Positions 1 to 5,515 of a stretch of DNA of 5,515 nucleotides are shown one piece after another. The position numbers and the translations under genes are program-made. The notes beneath the pieces were generated by a model. It saw nothing but the letters and a program-made list of their open reading frames with translations. It ran no database searches and had not been told where the DNA came from. The stretch is from Pseudomonadales bacterium. GTDB lineage: Bacteria; Pseudomonadota; Gammaproteobacteria; Pseudomonadales; Azotimanducaceae. Position 1 is the stretch's first letter, and every line of letters begins with the position of its first letter. The DNA lies in assembly GCA_021295935.1 (NCBI GenBank), contig JAGWBL010000080.1, forward strand, positions 1,367 through 6,881. Reading direction: 5' to 3'.

Positions 1-12
1 GTCTCTCGGCAT
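1..12 (-). CDS. Possible start of a gene downstream of rluC (4 codons only)
   Basis: On the minus strand an ATG at 12-10 begins the residues M-P-R-D and runs off the window. It lies 8 bases after the rluC stop codon. A G-run (positions 20-16) sits 3 bases before it, which is a possible but closely spaced ribosome binding site. In many gammaproteobacteria rluC is followed by a HAD-family phosphatase gene with a short N-terminus before its FDWDGTL motif, and this start would suit that arrangement. Four codons cannot identify a protein, so the HAD idea is inference from context only. Confidence 0.3.
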
Positions 13-20
13 AAACCCCC

Positions 21-1004
21 TTACAGCTGGTCCAACGACTCTGGCATTGTGACCACCTTGTTCCAATAGTCCCGAAACTCCGATCCGGCCCGAACTTCGT
101 ACTCTCGGCCGTCAGGAAGTCTGACCGACTTGGCGTGAAGCATCATCCTCGGAGGTTTCGGCAGTCTTGCGTCATCACCGTACTTGGGGTCGCCGACGAC
201 GGGATGCCCAATCGTCTGGGCATGCACACGAATCTGGTGGGTTCTTCCAGTCTCCGTCCTGAAGCGCATCCAGGTGATGCGATCGGAACTGCGACAGATC
301 CTTGCGAGGGTGACGGCGTCATCGCCCGACTCGCCACCCACCACCCGATGCTCCCGCACGCCGATGTGCAGCTTGCGAAGCGGAATCGAGAGTCGGTCGA
401 TACCGTGGGGCCAACGACCGCAGACCAATGCGTCGTAGCGCTTCTCGACCTTGCGCTCCCGAAACCACGCCCCGAGCGTTCGGACCATGCTGGGGTTGGT
501 CGCCACAAGCAAGCAGCCGGAGGTGTCCCGGTCCAAGCGATGGACCAGGCTGCATTCCATCCCACCATCGAGCTCCTGAAGCAAATCGATGAGTCCGAAT
601 CGCAGACCGGAACCCCTGTGCACCGCCCATCCCGGCGGCTTGTCCACCACCAGGAGCCCAGCCTCTCGGTAGGCAATGCACTCGCGCGCCTTTTCCTTCA
701 ATTCCTGCGATGGCTGCCAGTTGATGTCGGAATCCGAGGAGACCGGCGGAATGCGCACGACATCGCCAAGCGAAAGCCTTCGGGAGGGTTGCGCGCGCGA
801 ACCGTTGATCCGCACCTCCCCCCGCCGAATCATCCGATAGACCCGACTGCGCGGAACGCCCCGACACTCACGAGCCAAGAAGTTGTCCAGCCTCTGACCC
901 AAGGCATTGGAGACCACAACCGAGCGGACGCCAGATCGTGGCCTGCCGTCGCCGGACGTGCTGCTCGACTGCCCTTCCGATCGAGATTCGTCGCTTGCGT
1001 TCAT
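21..1004 (-). CDS. rluC: 23S rRNA pseudouridine synthase, RluC type
   Basis: Cytoplasmic enzyme of the RluA/RluC/RluD family that isomerises uridine to pseudouridine in 23S rRNA; E. coli RluC modifies U955, U2504 and U2580. The 327-residue product has an N-terminal S4 RNA-binding domain at about 37-90 (GQRLDNFL, then GVPRSRVYRMIRRGEVRIN and DVVRIPPV). The catalytic domain follows, with motif HRLDRDTSG at 155-163 (nucleophile Asp158), GRTHQIRVH at 253-261 and YGD at 275-277. The S4 domain followed by an IPPV segment and the HRGSG motif (129-133) favour RluC over RluD or RluA. The ATG at 1004-1002 is preferred because similarity to E. coli RluC, as I recall it, already begins near residue 26, which rules out the internal GTG codon at about residue 30. 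The first 25 residues are Ser/Arg-rich and longer than in E. coli. No strong ribosome binding site is visible. It is transcribed away from the haem operon and is functionally unrelated to it. Confidence 0.95.
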   Translation of the reverse strand: MNASDESRSEGQSSSTSGDGRPRSGVRSVVVSNALGQRLDNFLARECRGVPRSRVYRMIRRGEVRINGSRAQPSRRLSLGDVVRIPPVSSDSDINWQPSQELKEKARECIAYREAGLLVVDKPPGWAVHRGSGLRFGLIDLLQELDGGMECSLVHRLDRDTSGCLLVATNPSMVRTLGAWFRERKVEKRYDALVCGRWPHGIDRLSIPLRKLHIGVREHRVVGGESGDDAVTLARICRSSDRITWMRFRTETGRTHQIRVHAQTIGHPVVGDPKYGDDARLPKPPRMMLHAKSVRLPDGREYEVRAGSEFRDYWNKVVTMPESLDQL

Positions 1005-1226
1005 TGTCGGTCACTGTCCGGCCGCCACGATCCATGGATGCCACTCGGAATCGCGATCATCGAGTTCTCGGCTCCGATCCTCATCCTTGCTCCGGCCAAC
1101 TCCGTCTTCTCCAATCATCTGTAACAGCTCTACACGATGGCAGACTGGGATTCTGCCTGCCCACGCAAGCAGGCGACTCGGGCAGCGATCTCCTGCACAA
1201 GAATCGTTTCATTCAAGAACGAGATT
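1005..1226. other. Divergent intergenic region between rluC and hmuR
   Basis: This stretch separates two divergently transcribed genes and should hold the rluC promoter (minus strand) and the upstream promoter region of the haem operon. I see no convincing sigma-70 promoter for rluC, no tRNA or other RNA gene, and no terminator with a U-tract. Reading frames that cross it have no recognisable protein features. The only structure I can point to is the nested inverted repeat at 1149-1205, listed separately. Confidence 0.6.
1149..1205. repeat. Nested inverted repeats upstream of the hmuR promoter
   Basis: An outer pair, GATTCT (1149-1154) and AGAATC (1200-1205), encloses an inner pair, GCCTGC (1155-1160) and GCAGGC (1169-1174), with an 8-base loop. 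The left arms are directly adjacent. CTGCCC (1157-1162) can pair instead with GGGCAG (1180-1185). The element ends 2 bases before the proposed -35 region, where an activator or second regulator could bind. Six-base pairs at this spacing also occur by chance, and no U-tract follows, so a terminator is unlikely. Confidence 0.3.
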
Positions 1227-1241
1227 CATTATGATTATCAT
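1207..1241 (+). promoter_or_regulatory. Candidate sigma-70 promoter(s) of the haem operon
   Basis: Two overlapping -10 candidates lie inside the Fur box: TATGAT (1230-1235) and TATCAT (1236-1241), each 5 of 6 matches to TATAAT. Upstream -35 matches are weak: TTTCAT (1207-1212, 17-base spacer) for the first and TTCAAG (1212-1217, 18-base spacer) for the second. Transcription would start at about 1242-1249, leaving a leader of roughly 20-27 bases before the ATG at 1269. The -10 calls are reasonable, but AT-rich Fur boxes contain TATNAT words by nature, so the exact promoter is uncertain. Confidence 0.45.
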
Positions 1242-1245
1242 TAGC
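1227..1245 (+). promoter_or_regulatory. Fur box (ferric uptake regulator operator)
   Basis: The 19 bases match the classical Fur consensus at 15 positions on the plus strand and at 16 when read on the minus strand. The core ATGATTATCAT (1231-1241) is a perfect 5-1-5 palindrome. It overlaps the proposed -10 elements and lies 23 bases before the preferred start codon of the haem receptor, so iron-loaded Fur would block RNA polymerase. The AT-rich island stands out from its GC-rich surroundings. Iron-repressed expression of the downstream haem genes is the expected outcome and agrees with their function. Confidence 0.88.
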
Positions 1246-1252
1246 ATTTATC

Positions 1253-1256
1253 GGAG
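1253..1256 (+). promoter_or_regulatory. Shine-Dalgarno candidate GGAG for hmuR, deciding its start
   Basis: GGAG directly abuts the ATG at 1257 (no spacer) but lies 12 bases before the in-frame ATG at 1269. A ribosome cannot use the zero-spaced pair in the normal way, so the second ATG is the better start, although 12 bases is on the long side. The likely transcription start at 1242-1249 would also leave almost no leader for the ATG at 1257. Confidence 0.5.
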
Positions 1257-1268
1257 ATGCCTAATTCG

Positions 1269-3509
1269 ATGCCGTTCCGAATTCGTTTCTTGGCTTGCGC
1301 GATCGCTCTCGCATGCGCCATTGTTGTGGATTCCGCAAGCGAGAATGCCGCAGACGAAGACACCGCCGAGGACGAGAACGACACAGAGACTCTGACCGTC
1401 GTGGCAACTCGCACTGAGAACTCCGCGGACGAAGTTCCTGCCACGGTGTCGGTGATTACCGAAGAAGAGATCGATCGCAAATTGGCCCGAACGATTCAAG
1501 ACTTTGTCCGTTACGAGCCTGGAGTGTCGGTCGGAGGCACCGGATCGAGATTCGGGCTTGACGGATTCACCATTCGAGGGATAGGGGGCAACCGCGTTCT
1601 GACGACCGTTGATGGCATTTCGCTTCCGGACGAATTCGAATTCGGCCCGTTCCTGAACTCGGACAGAGACTACGTGGACATCGACCTGGTTGACCGTGTC
1701 GAGATCGTGCGCGGCCCTGTGTCGGCACTCTACGGTTCGGACGCCCTCGGTGGCGTCGTGTCGTTCGTCTCGAAGACTCCGGCCGATCTCATCAAGGTAG
1801 CCGAAGACTGGGGCCGGTCCACCAAGCTCGGATACTTGTCGGCCAGCGGAACGCTTCAAGCATCGGCCAAGATCGCCAAACAACTGGAGGGCCTTTCATT
1901 TCTCGCGGGCGCCACCCAGTCGAACGGAAGCGAGCGCGAAACCCAAGGGCTTGAAGACGTGCTGGGCCACGATCGGACGGAGGCCAATCCTCAGTCATGG
2001 ACGACAACCAGCGGACTCGTCAAGTTTCAAATGCTCGACGGCAGTCAGCAAAGCCTCACCGGAGACTTGGAGGTTTACTCAAGCGCTGTCGACACCAAAG
2101 TGCTTTCGGCAGCTGGAACGACGGTGATGGGAACCGTAACCGACAAGCGCGACGCCGAAGACACCAGAGATCGCACCAGGCTCGTTCTGGGCTACCAAAA
2201 CACCCAGCAGTCGCGGCTGTTCAGCAACCTGTCCGTTCAGTTATTCAGGCAGACTTCCGCAACCGAGCAATTGACATTCGAAAGCCAGACTTCGCTCTCG
2301 CTGGGTACGCTGTCGCGCACCCGGTCGTCAAGGTTCCAACAGACGTCGCACGGATTGTCCTTGCACGCCGAGAGAGCTGGAATCGGCGCGCGCGTTTCGC
2401 ACCGAATTGCATACGGCGCGGAGTTTGTCACGACGTTCAGTGAAGGACTGAACGACGGCCGGACCTACTCGCCGGTGCACGGCATCATCCATAGTCCATT
2501 CAGCGTGCTGCCCACGAGGGGGTTTCCGAACACCGAGGTTCGCGAGACGGGCGTGTATGTGCAGGACGAGATCCGCTTCCCCGACCTGCGCATGACCGTC
2601 GTGCCAAGCGTGCGCTGGGACAGCTTCAGTGCGACGCCAGAGCCTGACAGCGTGTATCGGGACGGCAACCCCGGACAGCCGGAGCCAGTCCCGTTCAGCG
2701 ACTCCGAGATCACGACACGTCTGGGACTCACCTATGACGCGAGCGAGAGCTGCATGCTTTTCGCGTACTTCGCGCAGGGATTCCGCGCTCCGTCGTATGC
2801 CGACGTAAACGTCGGATTCACGAACTTCGCGCTTGGGTACAAAACAATTCCGAGTCCCAACTTGAAGTCCGAGACGAGCACAGGTACCGAGTTCGGTGCA
2901 CGGTATGGCAACGAGACCATGCACCTGTCGCTAAGTGGCTACATTAACCGCTACTCAAAGTTCATCAGTACGCTTGCGCTTGCCCCAAGATTTCTGCCCA
3001 CCAGAGGGCTTGACCCCGCAGACGGCCTGTTGACGTTTCAGTCCATAAATCTGGGCGACGTCTCGATCTCCGGTCTCGAGAGCAGAGGAACGCTCAACTT
3101 GAACGATAGATGGGCAGCCAGATTCTCCTTTGCCCGAGCCTACGGCGAAGTGTCGGGCGGCAAGAACCCCGCTCCGCTGAGCAGCGTAGATCCTGCGACT
3201 CTGGTTCTGGGACTTGAAGCGAACGTTGCTGGTTGGAGCGGGGAGCTCATCGCCACAGTCGTTGCCGCAAAGGACGAATCCCGCATCGATCCATCTGACC
3301 TGCGCCCCGCAACCGATGACTACCGCGTGGTCGACCTTCTTGTCAGCCGAGTGTTCGGAGAGCGGATGACCGTTCACTTCGGCGTGTTCAATCTCTTCAA
3401 CGAGACCTACCTCCGCTGGGCCGACACGCTGGCCATAGGTGAGGACCACCCGGATCGGTTCACGCAGCCGGGCACCAACTTCGCATTCAATCTGAGAACG
3501 GAGTGGTAG
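1269..3509 (+). CDS. hmuR: TonB-dependent haem/haemoglobin outer-membrane receptor
   Basis: Outer-membrane gated channel that binds haem or haemoprotein outside the cell and imports haem with TonB-ExbBD energy. Counting from the ATG at 1269 (746 residues; an ATG four codons earlier has no usable ribosome site), there is a signal peptide of about 24 residues, an acidic linker (25-40), and a TonB box ETLTVVA (40-46). The plug follows with VPATVSVI (56-63), FTIRGIGGNRV (100-110) and RGPVSALYGSDALGGV (148-163). The barrel ends in Trp746, an acceptable aromatic C-terminal residue. The haem-receptor signature FRAP (505-508), followed by SPNL (529-532) in place of NPNL, places it in the HmuR/HutA/PhuR/HemR group rather than siderophore receptors. 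The FRAP-SPNL segment has no histidine and neither does the plug (see findings). It is first in the operon, just behind a Fur box. hutA, phuR or hemR would be equally fair names; direct haem versus haemoglobin use cannot be told. Confidence 0.93.
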   Translation: MPFRIRFLACAIALACAIVVDSASENAADEDTAEDENDTETLTVVATRTENSADEVPATVSVITEEEIDRKLARTIQDFVRYEPGVSVGGTGSRFGLDGFTIRGIGGNRVLTTVDGISLPDEFEFGPFLNSDRDYVDIDLVDRVEIVRGPVSALYGSDALGGVVSFVSKTPADLIKVAEDWGRSTKLGYLSASGTLQASAKIAKQLEGLSFLAGATQSNGSERETQGLEDVLGHDRTEANPQSWTTTSGLVKFQMLDGSQQSLTGDLEVYSSAVDTKVLSAAGTTVMGTVTDKRDAEDTRDRTRLVLGYQNTQQSRLFSNLSVQLFRQTSATEQLTFESQTSLSLGTLSRTRSSRFQQTSHGLSLHAERAGIGARVSHRIAYGAEFVTTFSEGLNDGRTYSPVHGIIHSPFSVLPTRGFPNTEVRETGVYVQDEIRFPDLRMTVVPSVRWDSFSATPEPDSVYRDGNPGQPEPVPFSDSEITTRLGLTYDASESCMLFAYFAQGFRAPSYADVNVGFTNFALGYKTIPSPNLKSETSTGTEFGARYGNETMHLSLSGYINRYSKFISTLALAPRFLPTRGLDPADGLLTFQSINLGDVSISGLESRGTLNLNDRWAARFSFARAYGEVSGGKNPAPLSSVDPATLVLGLEANVAGWSGELIATVVAAKDESRIDPSDLRPATDDYRVVDLLVSRVFGERMTVHFGVFNLFNETYLRWADTLAIGEDHPDRFTQPGTNFAFNLRTEW

Positions 3510-3520
3510 TCACGCCCACC

Positions 3521-4378
3521 ATGCGAACTACCTGCGGTAGCCTTCTTGTCGCGCTCAGCGTACTGTCGGCACAAGCGGAGTGCCTTGCTGCCAAGGACTT
3601 TGCTCGCGTCGCGCTGGCGGGCGGATCCATCACGGAGACCGTCTATTTTCTTGGCCTTCAACACCGTATCGTGGCTGTCGATTCGACCTCGCTATACCCA
3701 GAAGACGCCAAGAGTCTTCCCAACATGGGATACGTTCGAGCTCTCTCCGCTGAGGGAGTTCTTTCGCTGAACCCCACTCTCGTCATTGGCGAGAACGACA
3801 TGGGTCCGCCTTACGTGCTCCAACAGATCGAGCGAACCAACGTCGAGCTCGTTCGCATAGATGAGGAAAACTCCGCGCTCGGAATATTGAGGAAGGTCGA
3901 GTGCATCGCCTCGGTACTCGGCCAAGCTGAAAAGGGAGGGGACCGAATCTCTTCGGACTTGATGCCGCTGGCAGAACGCTTGGCGGAAATTGGTGAACAG
4001 GTCGAGATCCGCCCTGCTGCGGCGTTCATCCTCTCCATGGGAGACGGTACCGCCATGGCGGGAGGGAACAGCACATCAGCAGATGGATTCCTGAGGATGG
4101 CGTTCACGCAGAACAGTTTCGTCAGCTTTGACGGCTGGAAGCCTGTGTCGGCAGAGTCTCTCTTGAACGCGAGTCCTGAGTTCCTGGTGATCGCGCCCAT
4201 GGATCAGGACTTGACGGACACTGCGGAACAATTGCGAGGCCTGGACGCGATCAGGGACTTGCCCGCGGTGCAGAACCGGAAGTACGTGATCGTCGAATCG
4301 ATGGCCTCGCTAGGATTTGGTCCGCGTACGCTCTCCACGGCCGTTTCAGTCGCAGAGGCTATCCACGGCCCACCGTAG
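3521..4378 (+). CDS. hmuT: Periplasmic haem-binding protein of haem ABC importer
   Basis: Class III substrate-binding protein (PF01497 type fold) that takes haem from the receptor and delivers it to the HmuUV permease. Counting from the ATG at 3521 (285 residues), a signal peptide occupies about 1-19 (MRTT, hydrophobic core, likely cleavage after SAQA, or after CLA a few residues later). The HmuT/ShuT/PhuT family pattern follows: GGSITETVYFLG (34-45), VDSTSLYP (53-60), LPNMGYVRALSAEGVLSL (66-83) and a C-terminal GWKPVSAESLL segment. One of the tyrosines in the YP/GYVR region (Tyr59 or Tyr71) is the likely axial haem ligand by analogy with ShuT and PhuT. No histidine matches the second ligand described for Yersinia HmuT, suggesting binding of a single haem. 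It lies 11 bases after hmuR. A GTG at 3503 would add six residues and overlap the hmuR stop codon; neither start has a strong ribosome site, and ATG is preferred because it gives a normal signal peptide. Confidence 0.92.
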   Translation: MRTTCGSLLVALSVLSAQAECLAAKDFARVALAGGSITETVYFLGLQHRIVAVDSTSLYPEDAKSLPNMGYVRALSAEGVLSLNPTLVIGENDMGPPYVLQQIERTNVELVRIDEENSALGILRKVECIASVLGQAEKGGDRISSDLMPLAERLAEIGEQVEIRPAAAFILSMGDGTAMAGGNSTSADGFLRMAFTQNSFVSFDGWKPVSAESLLNASPEFLVIAPMDQDLTDTAEQLRGLDAIRDLPAVQNRKYVIVESMASLGFGPRTLSTAVSVAEAIHGPP

Positions 4379-4391
4379 ACTGATTCGACCC

Positions 4392-5426
4392 ATGCGCAAA
4401 CTCGGGTCGAGAGCCCTGTCCGCAGTTGAATCGCTGGGATTCCACTGGGCGTTGCCGACTTATGCGGTCCTGCTTGTGTTTTCCCTCGCACTCGCTCTGT
4501 GCCTCGGAGCGGTGGACATATCGATCCCCGCGTTGCTGCGGGGAACAGCCAGCGATCTGGAGACACTCGTCATGTACGAGATTCGAGGTCCGCGCATCGT
4601 CCTGGCTGCCATCGTGGGATCGTCGCTAGCGCTGGCAGGGACAGCCCTGCAGGGGCTGTTTCGGAATCCGCTCGCAGACCCCGGCTTGATCGGCGTGTCC
4701 AGCGGTGCCGCATTGGGCGCGGTCACAATGATCGTGTTCGGAAGTGTCGTCGGGCTTGGCGGATGGTTCGCTCCCTACGCAATGCCTGCCTCAGCGATGG
4801 TCGGAGCGATGGCATGCACTTCGTTCTTGTACTACTACTCCGCCAGAAAGGCAGGATTCAATGTTGCGACCATACTGTTGGTAGGGATAGCCATCAATGC
4901 GCTGGCTGGTGTGCTGATCGGCTTTCTCCAGTACGCGAGCGACAATCGGGAACTCCGCTCTCTCGTGTTCTGGATGCTCGGCAGCTTCGGGGGAGCCAAC
5001 TGGACAACCTTGATTCCTGCCATCGCCATCAGTGCGGTGGCTGGAACGGTACTCCTTGCACAGGGTCGCGGCCTGGACCTGATGCAGCTCGGCGAGTCGG
5101 AAGCTCAGTACTTGGGGATCAATACCAATGCGCTCAAGAGGTGGGTCATCGTCGCAGCCGCCGCTGGCGTGGGCGTAGGTGTGGCTCTTGCAGGAATCGT
5201 CGGTTTCGTGGGATTGGTGGAGCCTCACTTGGTTCGTCTCACTACCGGAGCTGGTCATCAACAAGTGCTGCTGGGTTCTGCCCTTATGGGAGCGGCCCTG
5301 GTGGTGATGTCTGACACGATTGCTCGAACGTTGGTCGCTCCTGCCGAAATCCCGGTGAGTCTGGTGACCAGCGCCATCGGAGCTCCTTTCTTCCTGTGGC
5401 TCATTTGGCGATCTCACCCTTCATGA
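4392..5426 (+). CDS. hmuU: Haem ABC transporter permease, FecCD family
   Basis: Inner-membrane permease that, as a homodimer with HmuV, moves haem from HmuT into the cytoplasm. Counting from the ATG at 4392, the 344 residues match the usual FecCD/BtuC length. About ten hydrophobic segments are visible, starting near 22-40, 67-88 and 97-117 and ending near 321-338. Family hallmarks are RGPRIV (65-70), GTALQGLFRNPLADPGLIG (83-101), the cytoplasmic coupling region GESEAQYLGI (234-243), GFVGLVEPHLVRL (271-283) and EIPVSLVTSAIGAPFF (319-334). The residue after EIPV is usually Gly and is Ser here, a small departure. A TTG at 4317 would extend the N-terminus by 25 Arg-rich residues inside hmuT; I reject it because the ATG lies 13 bases after the hmuT stop and gives the standard N-terminus. 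No strong ribosome site precedes it, suggesting translational coupling. The haem rather than siderophore or B12 assignment rests on the neighbouring genes. Confidence 0.93.
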   Translation: MRKLGSRALSAVESLGFHWALPTYAVLLVFSLALALCLGAVDISIPALLRGTASDLETLVMYEIRGPRIVLAAIVGSSLALAGTALQGLFRNPLADPGLIGVSSGAALGAVTMIVFGSVVGLGGWFAPYAMPASAMVGAMACTSFLYYYSARKAGFNVATILLVGIAINALAGVLIGFLQYASDNRELRSLVFWMLGSFGGANWTTLIPAIAISAVAGTVLLAQGRGLDLMQLGESEAQYLGINTNALKRWVIVAAAAGVGVGVALAGIVGFVGLVEPHLVRLTTGAGHQQVLLGSALMGAALVVMSDTIARTLVAPAEIPVSLVTSAIGAPFFLWLIWRSHPS

Positions 5427-5515
5427 AACTCGAGGCTGCTGGAGTGAGTTTCCGCGTAGGCGACAAGGCATTCGTCACAAATGCGACCGTTTCGGTGGAA
5501 TGCGGAACGGTCACC
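5423..5515 (+). CDS. hmuV: Haem ABC transporter ATP-binding protein, N-terminal fragment
   Basis: An ATG at 5423 overlaps the hmuU stop codon in an ATGA arrangement (4-base overlap), a classic sign of translational coupling. The 31 residues available, MKLEAAGVSFRVGDKAFVTNA onward to the window edge, have the typical ABC-ATPase start: a first beta strand (LEAAGVSFRVGD), then the VTNATVSVECGTVT stretch that leads into the Walker A loop. Walker A itself lies beyond the window, so the ATPase call rests on this N-terminal pattern and on the position directly after hmuU. The protein would power HmuU from the cytoplasmic side. The frame stays open to the last base. Confidence 0.85.
   Translation, partial: MKLEAAGVSFRVGDKAFVTNATVSVECGTVT

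Noticed and set aside
135..1124. A 329-codon open frame on the plus strand, antisense to rluC
   Set aside because: It lies almost wholly opposite rluC, which has clear catalytic motifs. Its translation shows no domain or motif and has the His/Pro/Arg-rich look of a GC-driven shadow frame.
1269..1340. Lipoprotein signal in the receptor (cysteines in the hydrophobic stretch)
   Set aside because: The residues before each Cys do not fit the usual lipobox (Phe or Ala at -3), and TonB-dependent receptors are normally not lipidated.
907..1395. Plus-strand open frames crossing the rluC-hmuR intergenic region
   Set aside because: They overlap the start of rluC, the Fur box and the signal-peptide region of hmuR in other frames, and show no recognisable protein features or usable ribosome site.
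1248..1883. A 211-codon minus-strand frame opposite the start of hmuR
   Set aside because: It is a shadow of the receptor gene, whose own frame carries signal peptide, TonB box and plug motifs. No domain is visible in the antisense product.
4317..4391. TTG-initiated N-terminal extension of hmuU
   Set aside because: The 25 added residues lie inside hmuT, are Arg-rich and unlike FecCD N-termini; the ATG at 4392 gives the standard length.
1..5515. A novel system, CRISPR array, mobile element or RNA gene
   Set aside because: I found no regularly spaced repeats, no transposase or integrase, no insertion-sequence ends, and no tRNA or rRNA. The genes form a known haem-uptake operon beside an RNA-modifying enzyme.

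Overview
The window comes from a GC-rich Gram-negative bacterium, most likely a proteobacterium and plausibly a gammaproteobacterium. A TonB-dependent outer-membrane receptor implies an outer membrane. The Fur box is close to the Escherichia coli consensus, and the RluC homologue resembles the gammaproteobacterial type. No species can be named from the sequence alone.

Layout. On the minus strand, 21-1004 encodes a complete RluC-type 23S rRNA pseudouridine synthase. The last 12 bases of the window (minus strand) may hold the first codons of a following gene. A non-coding stretch of about 260 bases (1005-1268) separates rluC from a divergent plus-strand operon. It carries a strong Fur box (1227-1245) overlapping a likely promoter. 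The operon reads: a haem/haemoglobin TonB-dependent receptor (hmuR type, 1269-3509), a periplasmic haem-binding protein (hmuT, 3521-4378), a haem ABC permease of the FecCD family (hmuU, 4392-5426), and the first 31 codons of the ATPase (hmuV, 5423 to the window edge). The genes are separated by 11 and 13 bases and then overlap by 4 bases, so they are almost certainly co-transcribed.

How it works together. Under iron starvation, Fur would leave the operator and the operon would be expressed. The receptor takes haem from the surface using TonB energy, HmuT carries it across the periplasm, and HmuU with HmuV moves it into the cytoplasm. TonB/ExbBD and a haem-degrading or haem-chaperone protein (HmuS/HemO type) are not in the window.

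This is a recognisable haem-uptake locus, and I see no evidence for an undescribed system. The points worth a second look are the apparent lack of the usual histidine haem ligands in the receptor, the start-codon choices, the nested inverted repeats upstream of the Fur-controlled promoter, and the placement of this locus beside rluC.
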